A program made the position numbers and the translations under genes. From assembly GCF_004153445.1 (NCBI RefSeq), contig NZ_SDQC01000001.1, forward strand, positions 744,001-808,000: a stretch of 64,000 bases of DNA, given 5' to 3'. Each line of letters begins with the position of its first letter. Within the stretch, counting starts at the first letter, position 1. This document shows, one piece after another, positions 26,364 through 35,486 of the stretch. Under the pieces are notes generated by a model. It did not search any database. It worked only from the letters and a program-made list of their open reading frames with translations, and was not told the origin of the DNA. This DNA is from Allopusillimonas soli. Lineage in GTDB: Bacteria > Pseudomonadota > Gammaproteobacteria > Burkholderiales > Burkholderiaceae_B.

Positions 26364-28067
26364 ATGCGAGCCGGCTCTGCCGCCCTGCCCTCCCCCACGC
26401 CATCGCGCCGTGCGCGCGCGGTTCCACGCACTGCCGAACAGTGGCTGGCATGGGTGTGTATTGCGGTGCCCACGCTGGCGCTGATTTTGTTCTTCCTGTT
26501 TCCCCTGGCCACGATATTTCTGCACAGCGTCACGCTTTTCGATGGCTCCATCGGCCTGGACAACTATCGCGCCATCACCACCACGCCAGGACTGGTGCAG
26601 GCGGGCTGGAACAGCCTGGCGATCAGCGCCGGCACCACGCTGGTGTGCATCGTTCTGGGCTTCGCCATTGCCTATGGTCTTGAACGCACCTGCATGCGCG
26701 GGCGCGAGGCGATCAGGATAGGCCTGCTTCTGCCCTTGCTCGCACCCTCCCTGGTACAAGGCCTGGGCTTGCTGTTCCTGCTGGGCCGCAACGGCCTCGT
26801 ATCACGCTGGCTGGGCATAGACATGAACATCTACGGCTTCTGGGGCTTGCTGCTGTCGGACGTGTTCTATGCCCTGCCCCAAGCCATTATGATCATCCAG
26901 GCCGCGCTGCGCAGCGCCGACACACGCTATTACGACGCAGCGACTGTCATGGGGGCCAGCGCTTCCCAGCGCTTCTTTCACATCACGCTGCCCAACTGCC
27001 GCTTCGGCCTGCTGAGCGCGGCCTTCGTGGTTTTCACGATCACCATCACCGATTTCGGCAACGCGGCCGTCATTGCTGGCGACTACCGCGTGCTGGCCAC
27101 CGAGATATTCAATCAGGTGTCCGGGCAGCAGAATTTCGGCATGGGCTCGGTGGTGGGCATCATCCTGCTTGCGCCCGCCCTGGTTTCGGTCTACATCGAA
27201 CGCGTGTCGAGCCAAAAGCAGTTCGGCGTGGCCACCGACGGGCAGATTCCGGTACAGCCTCAACGCAAGCCCTTGCGCGACAGTGTCTTCACAGCCATTG
27301 CGTGGCTGACCGTGCTCCTTATTCTTTCCATAGTCGCCGTGGTGGTGTTTGCCAGTTTCGTCAAGCTGTGGCCCTACAATATGGCACTGACACTGGCCAA
27401 TTTCGACGTCAATATCAGCAGCGGCTACACGCCCATCTGGACCACGCTGTATGTATCCGTAGTGGCTGCCGTCGCAGGCGTGCTGCTGCTGTTCGCAATG
27501 GCCTATGGCATGCGCCAGATACACGGACCGGTCGCCAAGGCGATCTACCTGCTGGCCGTACTGCCCGTGGGCGTGCCCGGACTCGTACTGGGCTTGTCCT
27601 ACATCTTTGCATTCAACAACCCCGCCACTCCGCTTTACTGGTTCTACGGCACCGCGGTGCTGATTGCGCTGTGCAATTTCTATCATTATCACACCCAGGG
27701 CTTCCTGACGATGACCACCGGCATGCGGGCTGTGCCTCAGGCGCTTGAAGAGGCCGTGTCCTGCCTGGGAGGCCGCAGCCGCCATGTGCTCGGCGATGTG
27801 ATACTTCCGTTCATCGCGCCCACAGTCCTGGCTGTGTTTTTCTTTCTGTTCATGCGCTCCATGGTGACGCTGTCCGCGGTCATCTTCCTGGTCACGCCGG
27901 AACTGAATCTGGCCGCCGTGTCAGTCATGCATCTGAACGAGGCCGGATTTGTGTCTCAGGCGGCGGCGTTTTCCACCATTATCATTATCGTCGTTGCCTG
28001 CGCCATGCTGCTCATGCGCGGGCTTGTGCATCACTTCCGTCCCAATCTGAATCAAAAACTAACCTAG
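26364..28067 (+). CDS. ABC transporter dual-domain permease
   Basis: A 567-residue inner-membrane protein made of two fused BPD_transp_1 permease domains of about six membrane segments each. EAA-loop motifs are seen once per half: DAATVMGASASQRFFHITLP and EEAVSCLGGRSRHVLGDVILP. AAAGGAG lies just upstream of ATG 26364; the frame is open before that but overlaps the ATPase gene. Fused permeases of this layout occur in iron and putative 2-aminoethylphosphonate importers. It is followed 3 bases later by the DeoR gene. Confidence 0.92.
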   Translation: MRAGSAALPSPTPSRRARAVPRTAEQWLAWVCIAVPTLALILFFLFPLATIFLHSVTLFDGSIGLDNYRAITTTPGLVQAGWNSLAISAGTTLVCIVLGFAIAYGLERTCMRGREAIRIGLLLPLLAPSLVQGLGLLFLLGRNGLVSRWLGIDMNIYGFWGLLLSDVFYALPQAIMIIQAALRSADTRYYDAATVMGASASQRFFHITLPNCRFGLLSAAFVVFTITITDFGNAAVIAGDYRVLATEIFNQVSGQQNFGMGSVVGIILLAPALVSVYIERVSSQKQFGVATDGQIPVQPQRKPLRDSVFTAIAWLTVLLILSIVAVVVFASFVKLWPYNMALTLANFDVNISSGYTPIWTTLYVSVVAAVAGVLLLFAMAYGMRQIHGPVAKAIYLLAVLPVGVPGLVLGLSYIFAFNNPATPLYWFYGTAVLIALCNFYHYHTQGFLTMTTGMRAVPQALEEAVSCLGGRSRHVLGDVILPFIAPTVLAVFFFLFMRSMVTLSAVIFLVTPELNLAAVSVMHLNEAGFVSQAAAFSTIIIIVVACAMLLMRGLVHHFRPNLNQKLT

Positions 28068-28070
28068 GCC

Positions 28071-28841
28071 ATGTGGTCAGAATCTCGTCTACAACGTATC
28101 CAGACCCTGCTGCAACGCTTCGAGCGTATTACCACGGGGCACGTAGCACAGGAACTTGATGTGTCGCGCGAGACCGTCAGACGCGACTTCCTGGAGCTGG
28201 AGGCACAGGGCGTGCTCAAGCGCGTCCATGGCGGCGCCTTGCTGGTGCAGGAGGAGCCGCCCATAGACAAACGCAACACGATACGCGTAAGCCACAAGCA
28301 AGCCCTCGCGCGGGCCGCGGCGCAGCGCATCGATCACCCAGTCAGTCTGTTCATGGATGCGGGCAGCACGACGACACTGCTGGCACGCGAACTGGCCTTG
28401 ATGTCCAACTTGACCATCATCACCAATTCGCTCGATGCCGCGGCGCTGTTCCGTGACAGCCAGGCCACGGCGCGGCAGAACAACCAGATCATACTGATTG
28501 GCGGCCAGCTCAGCGAACATGTTGCCGCAACCACGGGGCCGTCGGCCGTGGAGGAAATACACCGTTTCCAAGTGGATATCGCGCTGCTTTCTCCTGTGGG
28601 CGTGGACGCACGCCACGGCGCCACCAGTTTTCATCATGGAGAGGCCGTTATTGCGCGAGCCATGTCGTCCTGTGCCCGGCAGACGTGGATACTGGCCGAC
28701 TACAGCAAGATCGGCGTGCGCAGCAGGGAAAGCTATTGCATGCCCGACCGAATCGGCCTTCTGGTGAGCAACACCCAGGCCCGACAGCGCGAAGGCTATG
28801 AGGCGCTCGCCGCCGCCGTGCCCGAAGTGCTCCTGGCCTGA
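28071..28841 (+). CDS. DeoR/GlpR-family transcriptional regulator
   Basis: A 256-residue regulator. The N-terminal winged helix shows GHVAQELDVSRETVRRDFLELEAQG followed by LKRVHGGAL, and the C-terminal DeoRC sensor domain has DAGSTTTLLARELA and a late VDARHG segment. DeoR sensors usually bind phosphorylated sugars or polyols. It is the last gene of the importer operon, so it likely represses it and possibly the divergent phosphatase. Its preference for phosphorylated ligands fits a phospho-compound substrate. Confidence 0.93.
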   Translation: MWSESRLQRIQTLLQRFERITTGHVAQELDVSRETVRRDFLELEAQGVLKRVHGGALLVQEEPPIDKRNTIRVSHKQALARAAAQRIDHPVSLFMDAGSTTTLLARELALMSNLTIITNSLDAAALFRDSQATARQNNQIILIGGQLSEHVAATTGPSAVEEIHRFQVDIALLSPVGVDARHGATSFHHGEAVIARAMSSCARQTWILADYSKIGVRSRESYCMPDRIGLLVSNTQARQREGYEALAAAVPEVLLA

Positions 28842-28842
28842 A

Positions 28843-28876
28843 GGGCGTGCCGCGGCAGCCTGGCCAGGCCACGCCC
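28843..28876. terminator. bidirectional stem-loop between convergent genes
   Basis: Arms GGGCGTG (28843-28849) and CACGCCC (28870-28876) enclose an inner palindrome GCCTGGCCAGGC. It lies directly after the DeoR stop and just before the pcaD stop on the other strand. No T tract is present, so its strength as a terminator is uncertain. Confidence 0.5.
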
Positions 28877-28878
28877 AG

Positions 28879-29658
28879 TCAGGGCTGCAAATGCGCCCGC
28901 AGCGCTCGGTTGAATCCCTCGGCATCCTCAAGATTGGACAGATGCGATGCATCGAGGTCAATGCGCCGCGCCCCCGCTATCCGGCCCGCGATATAGTCCG
29001 CGTGCTCCGGCGTCGTCACGGGATCGTGTCTCCCGGTAAGGACCAAGGTTGGCGTGTGTATGCGCTGGAGCTCATCGCGGAAGTCGGCCTGGCCGATGGC
29101 CTCGCAGCAAGCCGCGTAGCCTTCCGGATCGGTACGGCCCAGCGCTTGCAGCCACGGGTCCACAATCTCTGGGTGTGTGGACACGAAGCGGGCGGTAAAC
29201 CAGCGGGCAGGCGTGCCCGCCACGACAGGCTGCATGCCTTCCTTGCGCACCAGTGCGGCGCGTTCACTCCACGCTTGCGCCGTGCCGATGCGCGCAGCCG
29301 TGTTGGCAAGCACGAGGCGCTCGAGGCGCTCGGGCGCATGCCGGCCAAGCCACTGCCCGATGAGACCACCCATGGAAATTCCACAGAATGAAAAACGTGG
29401 CAGTTCCAGTGCGTCGGCCAGTTTCAGGACGTCGCGACCAAGCTGTTCGATGGTATATGGCCCCGCGTTCTTGACCGAGCTGCCATGTCCGCGTGTGTCG
29501 TAGCGAAGCACTTGATATGTGTCGCGCAGCGCTTCAGCCTGTGCGTCCCAGAGCGACAAGTCCGTTCCAAGCGAATTGGAGAACAGCAAAACCGGTGCGC
29601 CGCCGGGCCCTTCAAGAACGTAATGGAAGGATGCACCATCCAGGTCCAGGGTGCTCAT
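28879..29658 (-). CDS. pcaD: 3-oxoadipate enol-lactonase
   Basis: A 259-residue alpha/beta hydrolase. The nucleophile elbow is GISMGG, the acid is in TGRHDPVTTP and the histidine in ASHLSNLEDAEGF. The N-terminal FSNSLGTDLSLWD and YDTRGHGSS are typical of PcaD/CatD, which hydrolyses beta-ketoadipate enol-lactone to beta-ketoadipate. The ATG at 29658 overlaps the stop codon of the preceding catC gene (ATGA), so translation is coupled. Genes for muconate cycloisomerase and the later thiolysis steps are not in the window. Confidence 0.92.
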   Translation of the reverse strand: MSTLDLDGASFHYVLEGPGGAPVLLFSNSLGTDLSLWDAQAEALRDTYQVLRYDTRGHGSSVKNAGPYTIEQLGRDVLKLADALELPRFSFCGISMGGLIGQWLGRHAPERLERLVLANTAARIGTAQAWSERAALVRKEGMQPVVAGTPARWFTARFVSTHPEIVDPWLQALGRTDPEGYAACCEAIGQADFRDELQRIHTPTLVLTGRHDPVTTPEHADYIAGRIAGARRIDLDASHLSNLEDAEGFNRALRAHLQP

Positions 29659-29942
29659 GACTGGGCCTGCAAGGACGAAGGATGCTGGCACAACGGCGTT
29701 ACCTTGATGACCATGTAGGGAAACAAGGGCAACTGGCTCAATAGCTGGTGCAGCTCGCTGTGATCGGCCGCATCGAAAATGCTGATGTTTCGATACTCAC
29801 CCACCACGCGCCATATGTGCGGCCATTTTCCCTGACGCTGCAGATCCAGCGCATAGGCCTTTTCCCTGGCCTTGATGTCATCTGCCCGGTCCGCGGGCAT
29901 GTCATGCGGCAGATTCACCGTCATGTCTACCATGTATAGCAT
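29655..29942 (-). CDS. catC: muconolactone delta-isomerase
   Basis: A 95-residue small protein starting MLYMVDMTVNLPHDMP, which is the hallmark N-terminus of muconolactone isomerase, with W-x-H-I-W-R-V-V-G-E-Y in the middle. It converts muconolactone to beta-ketoadipate enol-lactone in the catechol branch. ATG 29942 has GAGGA a few bases upstream. It forms a two-gene unit with pcaD. In most catechol degraders catC follows catB; here catB and catA are absent, so substrate must come from enzymes encoded elsewhere. Confidence 0.93.
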   Translation of the reverse strand: MLYMVDMTVNLPHDMPADRADDIKAREKAYALDLQRQGKWPHIWRVVGEYRNISIFDAADHSELHQLLSQLPLFPYMVIKVTPLCQHPSSLQAQS

Positions 29943-30226
29943 TTTGTCCTCGCAATGAAAGGTCATGAACCATGCATCGACTGTACCCTGATATGTGCGA
30001 CGGCGGATCACACGCGGGCCCGCTGTTTCACCAGACGGTCGAAGTGGAGATTTTGACATTCCCTATCATTGTCTTACAATTCACATCAAAGCCTTTGCGC
30101 TTTCGTTTCCTTGCGTGACGCGCCAGCACATTTCGACCGCTACGCAGCTGCAGTCCCATCCGAAGGGAGAGTAGCCGGCAAGATAGCGAGACTGACTCCC
30201 CCTTCATCATTTGGAGGAGGCAGATC

Positions 30227-31696
30227 ATGTCACAAAACAAACCACCCTTCAGTTCCACCGCTGCCGCGACGCCCGCGCGGCCGTCGCGAAGACGCGTGCT
30301 GCAGGCGGCCGGCGCTGCTGGACTGGCATCCATCGCAATGCCGCTGTTCAGGATAAGGTCGGCCATGGCGGCCGAGCGCTCTCTGAAGATTCTGCAATGG
30401 AGCCATTTCGTTCCAAGCTACGATACCTGGTTCGACAACTTTGCCAAGGAGTGGGGCAAAGCCAATGGCGTGAATGTCGTGGTGGACCACATCAATATCG
30501 GCGACCTGGTCACAACGACTACATCGGAAATGTCCGCCGGCTCGGGTCACGACCTGATAGAACTCGGCCCTGAAGCGGCCCAGTTCATGCCGAACGTGCT
30601 GGACATGGCCGATATCAACCAAGAGGCGGGCAAGCAGTTTGGCGCGCCCTTTTTTGTTGCGGAACGCGTGTCCAGGAATCCGGTCACCAAGGCCTGGTAT
30701 GCCTTCTGCCACGGGTGGACGATAGACTGCGGCGACTACCGTCAATCGCTGTGGAAAAAAGCCGGTATGCCGCAAGGACCGGACAGCTGGCAGGAATTGC
30801 TCGAGGTAGGTGCGCGGATACGCGACGAACAGGGCGTGAAGGTCGGCATAGGCATGTCGCAGGAACTGGATTCGAATATGGCGGCACGCTCGATATTGTG
30901 GGCGTGGGACACCTATGTCCAGGATGAATGGGACAATGTGGTGCTGAACAAGGGCGTCTTTCGGCGGCGCGCCGTGGAAGCCGTGAAGTACATGACCGAT
31001 CTGTTCCAGAAGGCAATGACGCCCGCCGTATTTTCCTGGAATGCGGCATCCAACAATCAGGATCTGATCGCAGGGCAGGCTTCCTATATATTGAACTCAA
31101 TCTCGGCCTATCGGTCGGCGCAGCAGAGCAAGCCGGATATCGCACGCGATGTGTTCTTCACCGGACCGCTTGCCGGACCCAACGGCACGCGCTGGGCCAA
31201 TGTGCACGTGCTTTACAACTACATCATTCCTAAGTTCGCCAAGGCTGGCGAAGATACAGCCAAGCAGTTCATCCTGCATCTGCTCAAGAGCTATGACCAG
31301 GCTGTCTATCAAAGCAAGCTCTACAACTCGCCAAGCTATTTCAACACCGCCGTGCCGGACGGCGAACGCGGCTACGACAAGGTGGACGGCGCTTCGACCT
31401 TGAAACAGTTGAGCGACGCCTGGTTCACGCATGATCCGTTCAAACTGGATGGCGAGGCGGACGGCAAGCTGGCCTCTCTCAAGAGCGCCACGGAATGGAC
31501 CACCAACCTGGGACATCCGGGCTATTCCAGCCCTGCCGTGGGCGAGGTGTTCAATACCTTCATTCTGCCCAACATGATGGCCAAGGCCGCGCGTGGCGAT
31601 CTGAAGCCGGAAGAGGCCGTGGATGAGGCGGCCGGTCGCATCAGCAAGATCTATGAAAACTGGCGCAAGCGCGGACTGATAGGCGGCGACGCCTGA
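30227..31696 (+). CDS. ABC transporter extracellular solute-binding protein, carbohydrate type, Tat-exported
   Basis: A 489-residue family-1 type binding protein. The N-terminus carries a twin-arginine signal (SRRRVLQAAGAAGLASIAM). The mature part begins LKILQWSHFVPSYDTWFDNF, as in sugar or polyol binding proteins. GGAGGAGG precedes ATG. It heads a four-gene ABC importer operon (binding protein, ATPase, two permeases). Tat export of such a protein suggests folding before export. The ligand is not identifiable; a sugar, polyol or glycoside is likely. Confidence 0.9.
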   Translation: MSQNKPPFSSTAAATPARPSRRRVLQAAGAAGLASIAMPLFRIRSAMAAERSLKILQWSHFVPSYDTWFDNFAKEWGKANGVNVVVDHINIGDLVTTTTSEMSAGSGHDLIELGPEAAQFMPNVLDMADINQEAGKQFGAPFFVAERVSRNPVTKAWYAFCHGWTIDCGDYRQSLWKKAGMPQGPDSWQELLEVGARIRDEQGVKVGIGMSQELDSNMAARSILWAWDTYVQDEWDNVVLNKGVFRRRAVEAVKYMTDLFQKAMTPAVFSWNAASNNQDLIAGQASYILNSISAYRSAQQSKPDIARDVFFTGPLAGPNGTRWANVHVLYNYIIPKFAKAGEDTAKQFILHLLKSYDQAVYQSKLYNSPSYFNTAVPDGERGYDKVDGASTLKQLSDAWFTHDPFKLDGEADGKLASLKSATEWTTNLGHPGYSSPAVGEVFNTFILPNMMAKAARGDLKPEEAVDEAAGRISKIYENWRKRGLIGGDA

Positions 31697-31711
31697 GGCA
31701 ACATCTTCGCA

Positions 31712-31733
31712 GCCCGCGGCGGCGGTCGCGGGC
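31712..31733 (+). terminator. stem-loop between binding-protein and ATPase genes
   Basis: GCCCGCG (31712-31718) pairs with CGCGGGC (31727-31733) around an 8-base loop, 15 bases after the binding-protein stop. There is no T tract. It probably stabilises the upstream mRNA or partly attenuates the operon. Confidence 0.45.
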
Positions 31734-31759
31734 GCCTCCTTCAATACGAGAGGTGTGAA

Positions 31760-32770
31760 TTGGCAAGCTTGAGCATTCGGGATCTTCATACGTACTATGG
31801 CCGCGTCAAAGCGGTCGAAGGCATCAGTCTTGACGTGCCCGATGGCGAGTTCCTGGTGCTGCTGGGCGCCTCGGGGTCAGGCAAATCGACATTGATGCGC
31901 ACCATTGCCGGGCTGGAGCAGCCGACTTCCGGAACGATACTGATCGGCGACAAGCTGGCCAACGATCTTGCACCGAAGGATCGCAATATCTCGATGGTAT
32001 TCCAGAGCTATGCGCTGTATCCCCACAAGACCGTGGAGAAGAACATTTCCTTTCCGCTGGAAGCGCTCAAGACGCCCGCGGCAGCCATACGCGAGAAAGT
32101 CGACTGGGCGGCCGGGCTGTTCGGCATCGGGCATTTGCTCACGCGCAGGCCCCGCGAACTTTCGGGTGGAGAGCGCCAGCGTGTTGCATTGGCCCGGGCG
32201 CTGGTGCGCTCTCCCAGCCTGTTTCTGATGGACGAGCCGCTGTCCAACCTGGACGCCAAGCTGCGCCACGCCGCGCGGCGTGAATTCAAACGCCTGCATC
32301 AGGAAACCGGCGTAACCACTATTTATGTGACGCACGATCAGGTTGAGGCGATGGGGCTTGGACAGCGCGTGGCGGTCATGAACGCAGGCAAGATTCAGCA
32401 GATAGGCACGCCGCACGAAATCTACCATGAGCCGGCCAACACGTTTGTGGCGCAATTCATGGGCTCGCCTCCCATGAATCTGCTGCCGGAAGGCGATGTG
32501 CTCATCGGTTTCCATCCCGAGCATGCCTATCCATCCAACAGTGTCGTACCGGACGGTGCATATCCGGTCAGCATGCTTGTTCAGCAGGGTGAATTGCTTG
32601 GTGCCGATGCGCTGGTGTACGGTATCGCCGGAAACCCGCCAACGGACATCATCATCAAGCTACCCGAACTCGGCGCCGAATCGCTGCGAACGGGCATGCA
32701 CCACCACTTCCATGTGCCGCCAGGCCTGGTCCAGCGCTTCGACGCTGGGACGGGACTGCGCCGCCGCTAG
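31760..32770 (+). CDS. ABC transporter ATP-binding protein (MalK/UgpC type)
   Basis: A 336-residue ATPase. Walker A is GASGSGKST, Q-loop FQSYALYPHKT, signature LSGGERQRVALARAL, Walker B LFLMDEPLSNLDAKL and switch histidine VTHDQVEAM. A MalK-type regulatory TOBE region follows (GFHPEHAYP). The start codon is TTG at 31760: it has CGAGAGG about 7 bases upstream and the next residues match the family N-terminus. TTG would lower translation relative to the binding protein. Confidence 0.93.
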   Translation: MASLSIRDLHTYYGRVKAVEGISLDVPDGEFLVLLGASGSGKSTLMRTIAGLEQPTSGTILIGDKLANDLAPKDRNISMVFQSYALYPHKTVEKNISFPLEALKTPAAAIREKVDWAAGLFGIGHLLTRRPRELSGGERQRVALARALVRSPSLFLMDEPLSNLDAKLRHAARREFKRLHQETGVTTIYVTHDQVEAMGLGQRVAVMNAGKIQQIGTPHEIYHEPANTFVAQFMGSPPMNLLPEGDVLIGFHPEHAYPSNSVVPDGAYPVSMLVQQGELLGADALVYGIAGNPPTDIIIKLPELGAESLRTGMHHHFHVPPGLVQRFDAGTGLRRR

Positions 32771-32779
32771 GAGACCAGC

Positions 32780-33715
32780 ATGAACGGATCCTTACCGGCT
32801 CATTCGGGCATGACCGCGGGCACGCGCGACAACTGGCTGGCGGCGGCCATGGTTTTGCCGGCAATTCTCTATATTGCGCTGCTGCTGGGCGTGCCCATCA
32901 TTCTGGCGGTGTACTACAGCCTCAGCGACATTACGACGGGAGGCATTGCGGCAAAGTTCGTGGGCCTTGCCAATTTCGAGGCCCTGTTTTCCCGTCCTGA
33001 TTTTCTGCGGGCCGTCGGCAACACGCTGCTGATCACAACGACCACTCTGGCAGGTGTGCTGGTGCTCGCCACCATACAGGCCGAACTGCTATTGCGTGAT
33101 TTTCGGGGCAAATGGATAGTCCGCTTCCTGATCCTGCTGCCTTGGACAGCGCCCGCCTCCTTGAGCGTGATTGCCTGGCTGTGGATGCTGGACTCGACAT
33201 TCAGTCCACTGGACTGGCTGCTGCGCGCAATGGGGTTGATGGGCAAGCAGGGAGACCTGTTCGGACCCTTTCCAAATGCCTACTGGCTTGGGCGGTCCGG
33301 ACTGGCGCTGGCGTCCATTGTGTTGGTGAATATATGGCGCATGCTGCCCCTGGGTACCGTGATCATACTGGCCGGACTCAATGGCGTACCGCGCGATATC
33401 GCCGAACAGGCACAGATAGATGGTGCAGGCTACTTCCGCCGCTTGTTCCAGATCGTGTTTCCCATTCTCTATCCCGTCTTTGGCGTCACGATCCTGTTTA
33501 CCTTTGTGTTCACATTCAGCGATATCGTAACCGTCTACATACTGACACGCGGCGGGCCGGCAAACAGCACGCAGGTACTGACCACACTTGCATTCTTCAC
33601 CGGCGTGCAGGGCGGCGCACTCGGTCAGGGCGCGGCGGCGGCGCTATTTCTCCTGCCAGTATTGGCCGCCGTATCGGTGATTATTCTGGCCGCCATACGG
33701 CGGCGGGAGATCTGA
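32780..33715 (+). CDS. carbohydrate ABC transporter permease, first subunit
   Basis: A 311-residue MalF/UgpA-like permease with six predicted membrane segments. The EAA loop reads IAEQAQIDGAGYFRRLFQIVFPIL, with the GAG of the EAA motif. AGGAG overlapping the ATPase stop codon serves as the ribosome site. It pairs with the next gene to form the heterodimeric channel energised by the upstream ATPase. Confidence 0.93.
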   Translation: MNGSLPAHSGMTAGTRDNWLAAAMVLPAILYIALLLGVPIILAVYYSLSDITTGGIAAKFVGLANFEALFSRPDFLRAVGNTLLITTTTLAGVLVLATIQAELLLRDFRGKWIVRFLILLPWTAPASLSVIAWLWMLDSTFSPLDWLLRAMGLMGKQGDLFGPFPNAYWLGRSGLALASIVLVNIWRMLPLGTVIILAGLNGVPRDIAEQAQIDGAGYFRRLFQIVFPILYPVFGVTILFTFVFTFSDIVTVYILTRGGPANSTQVLTTLAFFTGVQGGALGQGAAAALFLLPVLAAVSVIILAAIRRREI

Positions 33716-33717
33716 CC

Positions 33718-34563
33718 ATGTCGAGAAAGGCAAGGTATTATGGCGGCCGCGGCGGCCTGTACGCCGCGGTTCTTCTGTTCACGCTGTTTTCGGCCCTGCC
33801 CTTCTACGTCATGCTGATCACGACGTTCAAGACGCAGTCAGACATATTCTCGCCGGCGAACAATCCGTTCTGGTTCACCGAGGCACCCACGGTGGCCAAC
33901 ATAGAGCAGTTGTTCCTGCACACTCAGTTCACACAGTGGCTGCTGAACACGGCACTGGTGGGGCTGGCTGTGGTGGCCATCACATTGGTGCTGGCGGTGC
34001 CCGCCGCCTATGGCCTGGCGCGCCTTGCGGGAAGATGGGGAGAGTCGCTGGGCATAGGGATTTTTCTGAGCTATCTTGTGCCGCCGACGCTGCTTTTCAT
34101 TCCCTTTTCCAAAGTCATCGCGCTTCTGGGCCTGCAGAATTCCCTGTGGGCGCTGGTGCTGGCCTATCCGACCTTCACCATTCCATTCTGCACCTGGCTG
34201 CTCATGGGCTTTTTCAAGGGTATTCCCGTGGACATCGAGGAGCAGGCCATGATAGACGGGCATGGACGGCTGGGCGCCTTTCTACACGTTATCCTGCCAC
34301 TGGCGATGCCGGGACTGCTCACGGTCGTTGTCTTTGCCTTCACGCTGTCCACCAGCGAATTCATTTACGCCCTGGCCTTTGTCACGAGCTCCGCCTCGAA
34401 AACCATCAGCGTTGCCGTGCCCACCGATCTTATACGTGGCGATGTATACCACTGGGGGCCTCTGCTTGCCGGCGCGCTGATTGCCAGCATCCCGGTGGCG
34501 GTGCTGTACACCTTCTTTATCGACCAACTGGTTGCAGGTCTGACCGCCGTAGCGCGCAAATGA
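33718..34563 (+). CDS. carbohydrate ABC transporter permease, second subunit
   Basis: A 281-residue MalG/UgpE-like permease. Membrane segments alternate through the length, and the EAA loop is IEEQAMIDGHGRLGAFLHVILPLA. The true start is ATG 33718, two bases after the previous stop; earlier in-frame codons lie within the first permease gene and encode no homologous sequence. It completes the importer. The following gene on the other strand is the broken cysteine hydrolase. Confidence 0.92.
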   Translation: MSRKARYYGGRGGLYAAVLLFTLFSALPFYVMLITTFKTQSDIFSPANNPFWFTEAPTVANIEQLFLHTQFTQWLLNTALVGLAVVAITLVLAVPAAYGLARLAGRWGESLGIGIFLSYLVPPTLLFIPFSKVIALLGLQNSLWALVLAYPTFTIPFCTWLLMGFFKGIPVDIEEQAMIDGHGRLGAFLHVILPLAMPGLLTVVVFAFTLSTSEFIYALAFVTSSASKTISVAVPTDLIRGDVYHWGPLLAGALIASIPVAVLYTFFIDQLVAGLTAVARK

Positions 34564-34611
34564 CCGGCTTGCAACGAAAAGGCCACGGATCAACCTGGGC
34601 GCACAACATTG

Positions 34612-35461
34612 CTACAGATTGAAATCGCAGACGGGCACGGTGCGCACGCCCCGTGCCGACATGGCAGCCAGGAATGCCTCGTATTCCCGCTCGAATCCGG
34701 TAACCGGGCTGATGCAATCCCCAAGAAGAACAAGCTGTCGCGCGCGGTCCGGCTCGAGATACTCGAGCAGATGCTCCGTGGTGGCACGCACGCAGTGGCT
34801 GCCTGCTTCGCCAGCCACCACGATGACATCGGCAGACTCAAGACGCCCCAGCAGCATCCGATTGACATCGGTGGCCGGATCGTCGGGATCGGGAACTTCG
34901 GCCTTCACGGCGCTGTAATGCTCGGTAAGCGGGTTCTGGCCTTTCAGAATCTTGCCCACCGACTGCGCGCGCCGCGATTCCCAACTGTTGTAAGCCGCAT
35001 GTACGGCGGCATGGACGCCGTGGCCCCAACTTCCTATCTCGCAGTGAGCGGGCCAAATCATATGGGTATAGCGCCCGGCTGATTCGAGTGCGTCAAGATA
35101 AGCCAGTACGCGATCCAACAGTGCGGGATCCCGCGGCAAATAGTCTCCCGTGCGCACCTGACCGGCAGTTATCGGGGTGAAGGGCGCGACGTCGGCGCCA
35201 GCCGGACCGACCCAGAATGCTGGCCGCTCTATGCCCACGTGATGATGGGAATCGAGCGTTACCGTAATGCCGGACAGCTTTTCCCCATGGATGCGGATAA
35301 AGTCGGACAAGCGCAACATGTCCTCGTGCGCCAGGGACCGCTAATTGTGGCCGCAGACGTTCGGTGCGCCCAGCCATGGGGTCCGCCGGAAGCCATTCGT
35401 CGGGCAGGTCGCAGAAATCGTTCTGGGGGTCAACGATCAGTAGATGAATATCTTTGGCCAT
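34612..35461 (-). pseudogene. cysteine hydrolase (isochorismatase/nicotinamidase-like), frameshifted
   Basis: Two overlapping frames together make one protein of about 283 residues. The first, from ATG 35461, gives MAKDIHLLIVDPQNDFCDLP and RPQLAVPGA; the second resumes with HEDMLRLSDFI, then ITVTLDSHHHVGI, LKGQNPLTEHYSAVKAEVP and VVAGEAGSHCVRATTEHLL. The catalytic Asp (DPQNDF), Lys and Cys are all encoded, but in two frames. The break is a single missing base near 35323-35332 (GGCGCACGAG on the coding strand). It is either a recent inactivation or a sequence error, since the remainder is well preserved. Confidence 0.85.
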
Positions 35462-35486
35462 GGGGGCACCGCGGAAAACGAAACCA

